A DNA stretch of 64,000 bases, taken from positions 62,001 through 126,000 of the forward strand of contig CAVXZK010000004.1 in the NCBI GenBank assembly GCA_963766365.1, written 5' to 3'. Positions 8,880 through 18,260 of this stretch are shown piece after piece (the first letter of the stretch is position 1; each line of letters starts with the position of its first letter). This DNA comes from JALORV01 sp963766365 (GTDB taxonomy: Bacteria; Pseudomonadota; Gammaproteobacteria; Burkholderiales; Burkholderiaceae_F). The notes below the pieces were generated by a model that did not search any database, was not told the origin of the DNA, and saw only the letters and a program-made list of their open reading frames with translations. Made by a program: the position numbers and the translations under genes.

Positions 8880-9488
8880 ATGAATCAGTCAGTCGAGTTC
8901 TTTTCGCGTCAGTTTGAACGGCAGATTGCTGCTGCCGACTACCGGCTCAATCCCTTTGAGCAGCAGGTCCTGCCGCACCTTCGCGGTCGCGTGCTGGAGC
9001 TCGGGTGCGGCCTTGGCAACTTCTCGCTCGCCGCGGCGCGCCGCGGCCATGCGGTCACGGCCATGGACGCGTGCGAGCATGCCGTGGCCGATCTGCAGCG
9101 CCGTGCGAAGGACGAGTCCCTCGCACTGCAGGTGCAGCAGTGCGAGCTATCGCGCTGGCAGACGACATTCACGTATGACTCGGTCGTCTCGATCGGCCTG
9201 CTGATGTTCTTCTCGTGCGCGGATGCGGACCGGTTGCTGACGGAAATGCAGCGCGCGACCGCAGCCGGCGGCATCCTCGCCGTGAATGTCCTGATCGAGG
9301 GCACAACGTTCCTCGACATGTTCGAGCCCGACCGCTATTGCCTGTTCGACGACAGCGCACTGCTCGCCCGCTTCGCGTCCTGGCACCTGCTCGAGCATCA
9401 GGTGCAGGACTTTGCCGCCGGTGCTGACCGGGTCAAGCGCTTCTCGACCGTGATTGCAGAGCGGCGGTCGAACGGAGACGGCGCCTAG
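8880..9488 (+). CDS. Class I SAM-dependent methyltransferase
   Basis: The 202-residue protein has a Rossmann methyltransferase core: motif I VLELGCGLGNFSL near residues 40-52, an acidic residue ending motif II (AMDACEHA near 64), and a motif IV-like SIGLLMFFSC near 105. The arrangement resembles TehB or thiopurine/selenite-type small methyltransferases. The substrate cannot be read from the sequence. It follows the YeeE gene by 69 bases and is convergent with the response-regulator gene, so it may be the last gene of the dsr transcript. Confidence 0.8.
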   Translation: MNQSVEFFSRQFERQIAAADYRLNPFEQQVLPHLRGRVLELGCGLGNFSLAAARRGHAVTAMDACEHAVADLQRRAKDESLALQVQQCELSRWQTTFTYDSVVSIGLLMFFSCADADRLLTEMQRATAAGGILAVNVLIEGTTFLDMFEPDRYCLFDDSALLARFASWHLLEHQVQDFAAGADRVKRFSTVIAERRSNGDGA

Positions 9489-9541
9489 ACCCTGCCAAGG
9501 GCTGGACGGGCGCCCCGCCGACCTGCCTTCAAAGAAAGGCA

Positions 9542-10225
9542 CTACGGCTTGGCTGGGCGCTCTTCCATGCCGAGCGCGCCGCGGTTCTGCACCGCGAACA
9601 CGGCTGCCTCGACGCGCGAGGTCAAGCCGAGTTTCGCAAGGATGTGCCGAACGTGCAGCTTCACGGTGTCGTTGCTGATGCCAAGCGCGCGGGCAATGGC
9701 CTTGTTGCTGAACCCGGATGCGACATAGCCGAGGATCTGGCGCTCGCGTCCGGTCAACTGCTTGGCGAGGCTGGCCGCACTGCCCGGTTCTTCACCCGTT
9801 TGCAGGATCGTGGCCAGTTTTCCTGAAATCGACGGTGCAACGACAAGTTCACCGCGTGCGGCGCGACGGATCGCCTCGATCACATCGGCAGGCTCCATGT
9901 CCTTCAGCAGATAGCCACGTACGCCCAGGCGCAGCGCCGCCGCGAGATCCTCGGCAGCCTCGCTCATGGTCAGAACCAGCACCGGTGTGTCTGATCCCTT
10001 GTCGCGCAGGCTCTTGAGCAGCGCAATTCCATCGATCGGGCTCATCCTCAGGTCGAGGATCAACAGGTCCGGCCGGTGCTGCTGCAGCAGGTCCCACGCT
10101 TCGTCGGCGCGGCCGGTGGTCGCCATGACCTGCATTCCGGCGCCACGTGACAGCAGATCGGCGAGCCCCTGGCGTACCAGCGCGTGATCGTCGACCAGCA
10201 CCAGCTTGATCGGCGCCGCACTCAC
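9542..10225 (-). CDS. NarL/FixJ-family response regulator
   Basis: Two-component response regulator of 227 residues. The N-terminal receiver domain has the acidic pair DD near 12-13, phospho-acceptor Asp in LLILDLRM near 57, a conserved Thr in LVLTMS and a Lys in LLKD. The C-terminal LuxR-type helix-turn-helix (LTGRERQILGYVASG to SNDTVKLHVRHILAKLG) is near 150-200. It overlaps the upstream kinase gene by 4 bases, so the pair is co-translated. It lies immediately downstream of soeABC on the same strand, which suggests control of sulfite oxidation or neighbouring sulfur genes; the regulon is not shown. Confidence 0.93.
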   Translation of the reverse strand: MSAAPIKLVLVDDHALVRQGLADLLSRGAGMQVMATTGRADEAWDLLQQHRPDLLILDLRMSPIDGIALLKSLRDKGSDTPVLVLTMSEAAEDLAAALRLGVRGYLLKDMEPADVIEAIRRAARGELVVAPSISGKLATILQTGEEPGSAASLAKQLTGRERQILGYVASGFSNKAIARALGISNDTVKLHVRHILAKLGLTSRVEAAVFAVQNRGALGMEERPAKP

Positions 10226-11403
10226 AGCAGGCCTGACTTCGTGACGCCGTCGAGCGTCAGCGTGATGCGTGTGCCGCCCTCGGGAAGGGCACCGATGTGC
10301 AGGCGGCCGCCGGCGCGGCCGGCGCGCTCGCGCATGATCTGCAGACCGTGGTGGCCGGCCTCGGACAGCCGTCCGGCACAGCGCGGATCGAGGACCTCGT
10401 CGCTCGGTCCGCAGCCGTTGTCTTCGATGACCACGCGCAGGTCTGCGCCGTCGCGATCGATCGTCACCCGGGCGGACCGCGCGCCGGAGTGGTGGCCGAT
10501 GTTCGTCAGCGCTTCCTGGACGATGTAAAAGACCTGCAGCTGGCGTTCTGAGCTCAGGCCGAAGTCATCGACGCGGCAGTCGAGTGCCAGTTCGATGCCG
10601 GTCCGGCTGCGGAACGCTGCGCCGAGTTCGGCCAGCGATGTCACCAGTCCGCGCGAGTCCATCCCGGCGCGGTACATCGAAATCATCTCGCGCAGCCTGC
10701 CGTGCGCACTGCGCAGTTCGTCGCTGGCATCCGTCCAGTAGACGAGCGCGGTGGGCGCATCGTTCTGCTGCAGGGCGTCGTGCAGCAGCGACATGCGCAT
10801 GCGCACGAAGGTCAGCGACTGCGCCAGCGCGTCATGGATGTCGGCGGCCATGGACTGGCGCTCGGCCGCGACACGCGCCTGCAGGTTCTCGCGCGCCAGC
10901 CGTTCGTTTTCCAGTGCCAGCCCGAGCAACTGGCCGAAGGGCCGCAGCAGGTGCGTGATCCCCGCCGGCGGATCGCGCCCTTCCGAGAAGAACAGGTTCA
11001 GCACGCCGATCGGCTTGTCGCGATGATCCAGCGGCACCGCGACGGCGCGCCCCTTTTCGGCTCCAAAAAGGGCTCCGGAATAGAGAATCTCGCAGCCCAG
11101 CTGTGGCGTAGCCTGTCGCGTCAGTGCGCTCTGCAATGCCGCCCCGCACATGCCGCAACTGGCTGGCTTGAGGGTGTCGCGCTGGCAAAGCTCGCTGGGC
11201 AGTCCGACCGAGGCGATCAGCTGGAGCCTCGAACTGTCCGCGGTCGGCGCACGGATCGCGCCCGCGCGTGCGCCGGTCAGCCGTACGACCAAACCGAGAA
11301 AGTCCACGAGGACCGACTCCCTGGGCACGTCATCTTCGTGCAGGGTGGTTCGGTCAGGCAGATCGGCAAGGGTCTCGGTCAGGCCGAGCGTGTCATTCTT
11401 CAC
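10222..11403 (-). CDS. Cytosolic NarX/NreB-like sensor histidine kinase with GAF-type input
   Basis: The 393-residue protein has no transmembrane segment. Residues about 25-170 look like a GAF-type sensor domain. Residues about 175-250 form a HisKA_3 dimerisation domain with the phospho-acceptor His in AADIHDALAQSL near 192. Residues about 280-385 form a HATPase_c domain with VIEDNGCGPS and a late GGTRITLTL strand. Within the GAF region three cysteines cluster (LCQRDTLKPASCGMCGAAL, near 92-105), resembling a redox or metal/Fe-S sensing site. It is coupled to the NarL-type regulator by a 4-base overlap. The signal is unknown; a sulfur or redox cue is an inference. Confidence 0.88.
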   Translation of the reverse strand: MKNDTLGLTETLADLPDRTTLHEDDVPRESVLVDFLGLVVRLTGARAGAIRAPTADSSRLQLIASVGLPSELCQRDTLKPASCGMCGAALQSALTRQATPQLGCEILYSGALFGAEKGRAVAVPLDHRDKPIGVLNLFFSEGRDPPAGITHLLRPFGQLLGLALENERLARENLQARVAAERQSMAADIHDALAQSLTFVRMRMSLLHDALQQNDAPTALVYWTDASDELRSAHGRLREMISMYRAGMDSRGLVTSLAELGAAFRSRTGIELALDCRVDDFGLSSERQLQVFYIVQEALTNIGHHSGARSARVTIDRDGADLRVVIEDNGCGPSDEVLDPRCAGRLSEAGHHGLQIMRERAGRAGGRLHIGALPEGGTRITLTLDGVTKSGLL

Positions 11404-11470
11404 GGGTGCGGGCCCGTCGGGCTCGTAGAGAACCCGTCAATACTATTCGAAAATTGCCCGCGCCTTGCGT

Positions 11471-12433
11471 TCAGGCCACAGCCTGGTAGTAGAGGTTCTG
11501 CGGATGGTTGGCCTGGGCGAAGAAGAACCATCGCTCGGCAAGCAACCCCAGGTACTGGACCGCAAACGCCAGTCCCAGCAACGGCAGGGAGCCGAGCGCA
11601 AGTCCGGCAACGACCAGCGCCGCGGGCACCGGGAAAGTCAGCACCAGGAAGATCCACTTCACCGAACGAAGGAACCCGAGGGACCTGCCGTGAAAGAACT
11701 CGCGCGTATTGAACGCGCCGCCCATCATGCCCTGTGCCATCTGCACAATGCGCGGGTGCTTGATGCCGATCGCCGACTGCAGCGTCGAGCGCGGCTTCAA
11801 ACGCGCGTTGCGGATCAAAGAGGCGCTGCGCGTGACGAATGCGAGGCCGCTGAGCGCCAGCGCGCATGCCCCGAAGAAAGGTGCCAGCACGGGTTCGGCG
11901 GCGGCGGCGTAGGCGGTTGCGAGCGTAAAGCCGGAGGCGCAGCCGAGCAGCAGATAGTTGGCCACGGTCAACGGCGTTGCCCATTCCTGCAGAAACTTGA
12001 GGCAGGCGTAGATCATCCCGGTGCTGATGAAGAGCGCCAGTGACAGCAGGGCCGTGACGGCTCCGATGGTCAGTGTCGACACCGGCAGCTGCTGCATCCA
12101 CACGGCTCCCCGGATCCAGTGGGCTGCGCCATAGGCCACCGCTCCGGCGACGAAGAGTGGCAGGACAATGATCTCGCGTGACAGCCACGACGTGCGCCAG
12201 CGCGTCGCCGCGCGCCAGCCGCGCTCGGGGCGGCCGAGGTGAAAGATGGAGGCAATCAGCCCCATCACCATCAGCCCGCAGACCAGCACGGCGCCGCCGA
12301 CGTAGAAACCCGCGTCCGCGGGATCGAGCCAGCCGAGTCGTGCGCCGAGTTCCGCGGAAAAGAGCGCGAGGAACAATCCCTGACCCGCGCCGATCAGCGT
12401 GGTGAGAAAAATGACGGAAAAGGCGGGATGCAT
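11471..12433 (-). CDS. soeC: SoeC, DmsC-like membrane anchor of sulfite-oxidising enzyme
   Basis: Membrane anchor and quinone-reducing subunit of the cytoplasm-facing SoeABC sulfite dehydrogenase. The 320-residue protein has eight hydrophobic segments and the DmsC-family loop FHLGRPERGWRA near residues 65-76 followed by TSWLSRE. It lies 34 bases after soeB on the same strand. By context it delivers electrons from sulfite oxidation to quinone. DmsC homology alone would also fit a DMSO or polysulfide reductase; the A subunit next door favours SoeC. Confidence 0.87.
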   Translation of the reverse strand: MHPAFSVIFLTTLIGAGQGLFLALFSAELGARLGWLDPADAGFYVGGAVLVCGLMVMGLIASIFHLGRPERGWRAATRWRTSWLSREIIVLPLFVAGAVAYGAAHWIRGAVWMQQLPVSTLTIGAVTALLSLALFISTGMIYACLKFLQEWATPLTVANYLLLGCASGFTLATAYAAAAEPVLAPFFGACALALSGLAFVTRSASLIRNARLKPRSTLQSAIGIKHPRIVQMAQGMMGGAFNTREFFHGRSLGFLRSVKWIFLVLTFPVPAALVVAGLALGSLPLLGLAFAVQYLGLLAERWFFFAQANHPQNLYYQAVA

Positions 12434-12467
12434 GGGCGGGAAAGGCGCGGTAGATGACGCAGCAGGT

Positions 12468-13199
12468 TTACCAGGACGTCACGTCGTCCAGCGCCGGATC
12501 TCTCAGCGGCGGTTTGGGCAGTTTGCCGTCAATCTTCAGCGGGTTGTCAGCGCGGACCAGTTCATCCTCCTCAATCGTCAACTCGGTGCGCCGCCGCGGC
12601 AGGTAGTGGTTGGCGGGCTGAGTGCCCCATTCGGGCATCAGCGGATAACCGCCGCGCTCGCGGATCGCTTGCGAGACGTCGGACGCCGGATCGTGGATGT
12701 CGCCGAACAGCCTTGCGCTCGTAGGGCACGCCATGACACACGCCGGTCGGCGTTCAGCGGGCGGCAGCGTCTTGTCATAGATTCGATCGACGCACAGGGT
12801 GCACTTCTTCATCACCTTCTGGCGTTCGTCGATCTCCCGCGCACCGTAGGGGCAGGCCCAGGAGCAGTACTTGCATCCGATGCACTTGTCGTAGTCCACC
12901 AGGACGATGCCATCCTCGGGCCGCTTGTAGCTGGCCCCGGTCGGACAGACCGGGACGCACGGCGGTTCTTCGCAGTGCAGGCAGGATTTCGGAAAGTGCA
13001 CCGTCTGCGTATCCGGAAACTCGCCGACCTCGAAGGTCTGCACACGGTTGAAGAACGTGCCGGTCGGATCGGCGTCGTACGGCCGGAGGTCCGACATCGT
13101 CCCCGCATTGCCTGACGTGTTCCACTCCTTGCAGCTCGTCACGCAGGCATGACAGCCCACGCACACGTTGAGGTCGATGACCAGCGCGAGCTGCGTCAC
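12468..13199 (-). CDS. soeB: SoeB, four-cluster ferredoxin subunit of sulfite-oxidising enzyme
   Basis: Electron-transfer subunit between SoeA and SoeC. The 243-residue product has four [4Fe-4S] motifs: CVGCHACVTSCKEW near 12, CLHCEEPPCVPVCP near 70, CIGCKYCSWACP near 105, and CTLC with CVMACP near 130-155. There is no signal peptide, in line with a cytoplasmic enzyme. I chose GTG 13199 because a GGGAG SD lies about 10 bases upstream and the start falls after the soeA stop. An ATG at 13265 would add 22 residues of unlike composition and overlap soeA. Confidence 0.88.
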   Translation of the reverse strand: MTQLALVIDLNVCVGCHACVTSCKEWNTSGNAGTMSDLRPYDADPTGTFFNRVQTFEVGEFPDTQTVHFPKSCLHCEEPPCVPVCPTGASYKRPEDGIVLVDYDKCIGCKYCSWACPYGAREIDERQKVMKKCTLCVDRIYDKTLPPAERRPACVMACPTSARLFGDIHDPASDVSQAIRERGGYPLMPEWGTQPANHYLPRRRTELTIEEDELVRADNPLKIDGKLPKPPLRDPALDDVTSW

Positions 13200-13227
13200 A
13201 GCGAGCGCTCCCGAAGGTCGAGCTGGG

Positions 13228-16119
13228 TCACCGCGCGCCTCCGTTGCCGCGTGTCGTGTAGGCAAGCCACAGCTTGCGCGCGGTCTCCATGCCCGGGAAC
13301 GCGGTGAGGGGCGCGAACTGCGGCGATGTCACGGGCTCTTCCGCGGCATCGGCCCTGCGGATGCGCACGCGCACGTCGTACCAGGCCGCCTGGCCGGTGA
13401 TGGGATCGGAGTTCGAAACGCGGCCTCCGCCATGGGCGGGCAGTTCCTCGCAGATCAGATGATTGAGCAGGAAGCCCTTGCGCGCCTCGTTGGCGTCGGG
13501 CGAAAGCGCCCACGCGCCGGCCGCCTTGCCGATCGCATTCCAGGTCCACACCGTGCCCGCCTCGACGGCCTCGGAATGGCGGCACATGCAGCGCACCTTG
13601 CCCCATTGCGATTCGACCCAGATCCAGTCGCCGTCCTCGATTCCGGAGGCGCGCGCGGTGCGCGGATTAACGAACAGGTAGTTGTGCGCGTGGATCTGCC
13701 GCAGCCAGGCGTTCTGCGAGTCCCAGGAGTGGTACATCGCCATCGGTCGCTGCGTCACCGCGGCGAGCGGATACGTCTGCGTGTCCGTGGCCTGCACTTC
13801 CAGAGGCGGGTAGTAGAACGGGAGCGGATCAAAGTAGGTGGTGATGCGGCTACGCAGGTGCTCCGGCGGTTTGCGCGACAGGCCCTTGCCCTGCGCCGCC
13901 GTGCGGAACTTCTGCAGCACTTCCGAATACAGGTGAATCAAGATCGGTTCGTCGTAGCGCGTGATGCGGTTGCGGCGTGACCATTCGAGATAGCCCTTGT
14001 TCCAGTTGCGCATGTACTGGTAGGACGGCGGCAACTTGTGGTGGAAGACACAATTGTTCTTCTCATAGAGCTCCCACTGCTGCGGATTGGGCTCGCCCTT
14101 CATGAACTTCTCGCCGCTGCGGCCGCGCCAGCCCGACAGGAAGCCGATACCCGAGCCCGGCTCGGTCTCGTAGTTGACAATGAAATCCGGGTAGTTGCGG
14201 AACTTTCGGCTGCCATCGGGGCGCGTGAACGCCGGCAGCTTCAGGCGGGCGGCCAGCTCGATCAGCACCTCCTGGAACGGCTTGCATTCGCCGGTCGGTG
14301 GCAGAACCGGAATCCGAACGGCATCCACCGGCCCATCGAACTCGGAAATCGGCCGGTCGAGCATCGACATCACGTCGTGCCGCTCGAGGTACGTGGTGTC
14401 CGGCAGCACGAGGTCGGCGAACGCCGTCGTCTCCGACTGAAAGGCGTCGCAGACGACGAGGAACGGAATCTTGTATTCGCCGTTCTCGTCGCGATCATTG
14501 AGCATCTTGCGCACCTCGACCGTGTTCATGGTCGAGTTCCATGCCATGTTGGCCATGAAGATCAGGAGCGTGTCGATGCGATAGGGATCGCCCCGCCAGG
14601 CATTGGTGATGACGTTATGCATCAGCCCGTGCACCGCGAGCGGATACTCCCAGGAGAATGCCTTGTCGATGCGCACCGGACTGCCGTCATCGTTGACGAA
14701 CAGATCATCGGGGTCCGATGGCCAGCCAAGCGCCATCCCGTCGAGCGGACTGTTGGGCCGGATCGCCAGGGGTGTGTTTGGCGTGCGCGCGCAGGGCGGA
14801 ATCGGGCGTGGGAACGGTGCCTTGTGGCGGAAACCGCCGGGGCGGTCGATCGTTCCGAGCAGCGTCATCAGGATTGCCAGTGCTCGGATCGTCTGAAATC
14901 CGTTCGAGTGGGCTGCGAGTCCACGCATGGCGTGGAACGCCACCGGATTGCCGGTGACGGAGTCGTGCTCGACGCCCCAGGAATCGGTCCACGGAATCGG
15001 CAGCTCGATCGTCTCGTCTCGGGCGGTAATGCCCAGTTCGTGCGCGAGCCTGCGGATGGTGGCCGCCGGAATGCCGGTGATCTGACTGGCCCAGTCGGGC
15101 GTGCAGTCACGCACGCGCTCCTGCAGCAACTGGAACGACGGCTTGACCGACGTGCCGTCGGCGAGCTTGAAGGTGCCGAGCAGGAATGGATCGGCGCCCT
15201 CAGTGTGCGTCAGCACCGGCGCATTGGTCGTGCGGTCCCACCACAGCTTGTTCTGCGGGTCGTAGCAGGCCTCTTCTTCGGGCACTTCGGTGCGCACGAA
15301 CATGCCGAACTCGTCGTTGGTCTCCTCGACGTTCACGAGCTGGCCGGCGTTCGTGTAGCGAACCAGGAAGTCACGGTCGTACAGGCCGCTTTCGATGATC
15401 TCGTGGATCAGCGCCAGCAGCAGCGCGCCGTCGGTGCCCGGCTTGATTGGTACCCATTCGTCTGCAACGGCCGAATAGCCGGTCCGCACCGGATTGATGG
15501 ACACGAAGCGGCCGCCGCGCCGCTTGAACTTTGAAATCGCGATCTTCAGCGGATTGGAGTGATGATCTTCCGCCGTGCCGAGCATGAAGAAGAGCTTGGC
15601 GCGGCCGAGGTCGGGCCCACCGAACTCCCAAAACGACCCGCCGATGGTGTAGATCATTCCGGCGGCCATGTTGACCGAGCAGAAGCCGCCGTGTGCGGCG
15701 TAGTTCGGCGTGCCGAACTGGCGCGCGAACAGGCCCGTCAGCGCCTGCATCTGGTCGCGCCCGGTGAAGAGCGCGAACTTCTTCGGGTCGGTCGCGCGGA
15801 TCTTCGACAGCCGCTCCGTCAGGATCTCGAAGGCCCGCTCCCAGCTGATGGCCTCGAACTCGCCGGCGCCGCGCTCGGCACTCGCCTTGCGCAGCAGCGG
15901 CCGCGTCAGCCGCGCCGGTGAGTACTGCTTCATGATCCCCGACGAACCCTTGGCACAGATGACGCCGTGGTTCAGCGGATGCTCGGGGTTGCCCTCGATG
16001 TAACGGATCTTGCCGTCGTCCAGATGCACCCGTATGCCGCAACGGCACGCGCACATGTAGCAGGTCGTCGTGCGCACGTCGGTCGTGCGGGAGGAGGCGC
16101 GCGGAGGTGAGTCGGGCAT
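13228..16119 (-). CDS. soeA: SoeA, molybdopterin catalytic subunit of sulfite-oxidising enzyme
   Basis: Cytoplasmic molybdoenzyme that oxidises sulfite to sulfate. The 963-residue product starts with a [4Fe-4S] motif (TCYMCACRCGI near 20) and continues with molybdopterin oxidoreductase regions (GVICAKG near 55, FALFTGRDQMQALTG near 110, NMAWNSTMNTVEV near 530, and a C-terminal dinucleotide-binding domain with HNYLFVNPRTARASGI). No Tat signal is present, which separates it from periplasmic DMSO/polysulfide reductases. ATG 16119 is preferred; an upstream ATG at 16221 would add 34 low-quality residues. The operon order soeA-B-C matches known sulfite-oxidising clusters. Confidence 0.88.
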   Translation of the reverse strand: MPDSPPRASSRTTDVRTTTCYMCACRCGIRVHLDDGKIRYIEGNPEHPLNHGVICAKGSSGIMKQYSPARLTRPLLRKASAERGAGEFEAISWERAFEILTERLSKIRATDPKKFALFTGRDQMQALTGLFARQFGTPNYAAHGGFCSVNMAAGMIYTIGGSFWEFGGPDLGRAKLFFMLGTAEDHHSNPLKIAISKFKRRGGRFVSINPVRTGYSAVADEWVPIKPGTDGALLLALIHEIIESGLYDRDFLVRYTNAGQLVNVEETNDEFGMFVRTEVPEEEACYDPQNKLWWDRTTNAPVLTHTEGADPFLLGTFKLADGTSVKPSFQLLQERVRDCTPDWASQITGIPAATIRRLAHELGITARDETIELPIPWTDSWGVEHDSVTGNPVAFHAMRGLAAHSNGFQTIRALAILMTLLGTIDRPGGFRHKAPFPRPIPPCARTPNTPLAIRPNSPLDGMALGWPSDPDDLFVNDDGSPVRIDKAFSWEYPLAVHGLMHNVITNAWRGDPYRIDTLLIFMANMAWNSTMNTVEVRKMLNDRDENGEYKIPFLVVCDAFQSETTAFADLVLPDTTYLERHDVMSMLDRPISEFDGPVDAVRIPVLPPTGECKPFQEVLIELAARLKLPAFTRPDGSRKFRNYPDFIVNYETEPGSGIGFLSGWRGRSGEKFMKGEPNPQQWELYEKNNCVFHHKLPPSYQYMRNWNKGYLEWSRRNRITRYDEPILIHLYSEVLQKFRTAAQGKGLSRKPPEHLRSRITTYFDPLPFYYPPLEVQATDTQTYPLAAVTQRPMAMYHSWDSQNAWLRQIHAHNYLFVNPRTARASGIEDGDWIWVESQWGKVRCMCRHSEAVEAGTVWTWNAIGKAAGAWALSPDANEARKGFLLNHLICEELPAHGGGRVSNSDPITGQAAWYDVRVRIRRADAAEEPVTSPQFAPLTAFPGMETARKLWLAYTTRGNGGAR

Positions 16120-16282
16120 CGGAGAACGCTCGGTGTGCGAGGCGGCACGAAGGACCTGGTAGCCGTGTCGGGTTGAGCCAAGCCGAGCGTAAGCGGCGCC
16201 TGCGTCGACGCACACGGCCAAGGCCGCATTAGGCGGGGCCGCTCCGCGCCCTGTCTACTCCCGAGGAAGGGAGCCGCAGCGT

Positions 16283-16296
16283 TACCCACTTTGGTA
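16283..16296. promoter_or_regulatory. Candidate NarL-like inverted heptamers upstream of soeA
   Basis: In the spacer between divergent soeA and the phosphodiesterase gene there is an inverted repeat with arms TACC and GGTA separated by six bases, TACCCACTTTGGTA. Its halves resemble NarL-type heptamers (TACYYMT) placed head to head. The adjacent NarL-family regulator gene makes this a reasonable operator guess. It is one site only, it is not the classic 7-2-7 spacing, and I could not test background frequency. Confidence 0.3.
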
Positions 16297-16386
16297 GGAC
16301 GCGGGGTCGTGGCCACTGGGATACTGTAGACCTCTGCGACTGCGAGCCCGCCCCGGCTCCTGACACTGCGTCCGCAGGGTACAAAC

Positions 16387-16911
16387 ATGAAGATCGGTGT
16401 CGTTTCTGACAGCCACGACCATGGCGCGCCTCTGGCGGCCGCGGTCGCGCGCGCGCGTGACTGGGGCGCCCAGGCGATCCTGCACTGTGGTGACATCATC
16501 GGGCCGAACTCGCTGCGGTCGGCGCTGGCGGTCGGTCTGCCCCTGCACGTCGTCCATGGCAATAACCTCGGCGACATGCTGTCGATGCAGCGGATGGCGC
16601 AGGGATCGAAGGGGGCGCTGACCTACTACGGCGGCGATGCATCCTTTGCGCTGGGCGGACGGCGGCTCTTCATGACGCACTATCCGCACCTCGCGCGCGG
16701 CATGGCCTGCACCGGAGACTTCGACGCGGTTTTCTGCGGCCACAGTCACGTCGCGCTGGTTGAAAACGTCGAGGGCGTGCGCGGCCTCACTCCGCTGGTC
16801 AACCCGGGCACCGTTGCGGGGATCGGCGCTGAAGCGACGATGGTGCTGGGCGATCTCGAAACACTGTCCTTCCAGATCATTTCGCTCGACAGCTCAGCAC
16901 CCGAGTCATGA
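16387..16911 (+). CDS. YfcE/MJ0936-type metallophosphoesterase
   Basis: Predicted two-metal phosphodiesterase of 174 residues. It shows the family metal ligands in order: SDSHD near 8-12, HCGDII near 34-39, HGNN near 56-59, THYPH near 97-101, CGHSHVA near 117-123, and a terminal VNPGTV. Length is typical. The natural substrate of this family is not settled. It is divergent from soeA and overlaps the next gene by 4 bases (ATGA), so the two are probably co-transcribed. Confidence 0.87.
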   Translation: MKIGVVSDSHDHGAPLAAAVARARDWGAQAILHCGDIIGPNSLRSALAVGLPLHVVHGNNLGDMLSMQRMAQGSKGALTYYGGDASFALGGRRLFMTHYPHLARGMACTGDFDAVFCGHSHVALVENVEGVRGLTPLVNPGTVAGIGAEATMVLGDLETLSFQIISLDSSAPES

Positions 16912-17700
16912 CGCTGCGGCTGGTCTGGGTTGCCCTGTCGCTGCTCATCGGGCCGGCCAGCTCGAGCGCCGCGGAGCCACTCGAGAAATCCAGCGTGTCG
17001 ACCGGCAGGTACGAAGTCCCGCTGGAGGTGGCCCGGCCCCCGGGTTCCGGGCCCTTTCCACCGGTGCTCTACATACATGCCAAGCGCGGATTCGAGAACG
17101 AGGACCGCGCGCACATGCGGGAACTCGCGGCCCAGGGCTTCCTGGTGCTGGCGCCGGACTGGCAGCAGGCGAACATGATCGAGCGCTGGCCCGATCGCCA
17201 TTACCCGGAAAGTGAAGACGACGTCGAGGCCGGGCTCGATGCGCTGCTCGCGCGCAAGGACGTCTGCAAGGGGCCGGTCGGTATCGTCGCGCTGTCGCGG
17301 GGACCGTACTACGCGGTCCGGCTGGCCGCGAAGCGGCCGAACGACATCGCCGCCATCGTTTCCTACTACGGGCACTTCCAGAACCCGAACGCGCCCGAGC
17401 CGCAGCAACTCTTTTCGGTCGCAGCGGAGATCGCGCAGATCAAGGCGCCGGTGCTGATGCTGATCGGCGACGCCGACTTCGAGGTTCGCCGCATGGTCAA
17501 CGGGCGCGCGTTCTATGCGCTCTGGGCAGCGTGGGGTCCCGGTCGAGCTGCAGATGTACCCGATGGCGCGCCGCGCGTTCGACTTTCGACCCGATGCTTC
17601 GCCTGAGGAAAAGCTCGCGGCGCGTCATGCGCGGCTGCGCGCCCGGTCCTGGTTGGCCACCTACCTGAAGGTCGGAGCGGACGGGCGCTGCAGGGGCTAG
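16908..17700 (+). pseudogene. Secreted dienelactone-hydrolase-like protein split by a one-base frameshift
   Basis: The reading frame from ATG 16908 encodes a signal peptide (to about residue 21) and an alpha/beta-hydrolase body with HAKRG near 63, the nucleophile region ALSRGPYYA near 127 and the acid region IGDADFEVR near 185. It then loses homology-like character after residue 207. The expected C-terminal part (GVPVELQMYPMARRAFDF) continues in the +1 frame to the stop at 17700. Removing one G from the run near 17526-17528 restores a continuous frame, giving ALWQRGVPVEL. The family's catalytic His position reads Arg (YPMARRAF). This may be a decaying gene or a sequencing error; activity is doubtful either way. 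Confidence 0.7.
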
Positions 17701-17725
17701 ATGTTCACCTGACGGAGTTCACGAC

Positions 17726-18256
17726 ATGGAGTTCTCGATGATCCTGCGGTCCGTGATAGGCATTGCCTGCGCTGGACTGGCGCTGCAGGCCTCGGCCCAG
17801 GCGGAGATTTTGATGTCGCCGCAGTGGGCCGCGCAGGCCTGCGAGGCGTGGAACAAGGAACCTCAACTGACCGGGGCCCTGTTTGAGTCCGGCTGGATCA
17901 AGAACGACGCCGGGCGCGGCTTCAAGGTGATGCAGCTCTATCGCCGCGACTGCGGCGAGCAGCCGACCGCTGAGATGCGCATCGTGTCGAAGGACGACAG
18001 GGCAATCTGCACATTTGGCGGTGCGGTGCAGACCGCCAGACTCGACTCCGGCTCCGACTACGTGATGAGCGCCGATACCTCGCGCTGGCTCGAGATGGGC
18101 AAGGGCGATTACGGCCCGATGCGGGCGATGATGCTCAGCCGCCTGCACTTCTCGGGACCGAAGTTCGAGGCCATGGGCAACATGGGACCATTTTCGGCGT
18201 TCCTGTTGTTGGTGGGCAAAGTGCCGGGCGACGCATCGCGCTGCCCGACGCCGTGA
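17726..18256 (+). CDS. Secreted hypothetical protein, SCP2-like C-terminus
   Basis: The 176-residue product has a clear signal peptide (hydrophobic to ALQASAQA, residues about 5-26). The mature part is about 150 residues and contains several cysteines (C39, C66, C86, C173). The segment MLSRLHFSGPKFEAMGNMG near 134-152 resembles the end of SCP2 sterol-carrier folds; that is a weak inference. A CGGAG SD lies about 11 bases before the ATG. It is followed after 4 bases by a membrane protein gene. Function unknown. Confidence 0.65.
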   Translation: MEFSMILRSVIGIACAGLALQASAQAEILMSPQWAAQACEAWNKEPQLTGALFESGWIKNDAGRGFKVMQLYRRDCGEQPTAEMRIVSKDDRAICTFGGAVQTARLDSGSDYVMSADTSRWLEMGKGDYGPMRAMMLSRLHFSGPKFEAMGNMGPFSAFLLLVGKVPGDASRCPTP

Positions 18257-18260
18257 CGTG

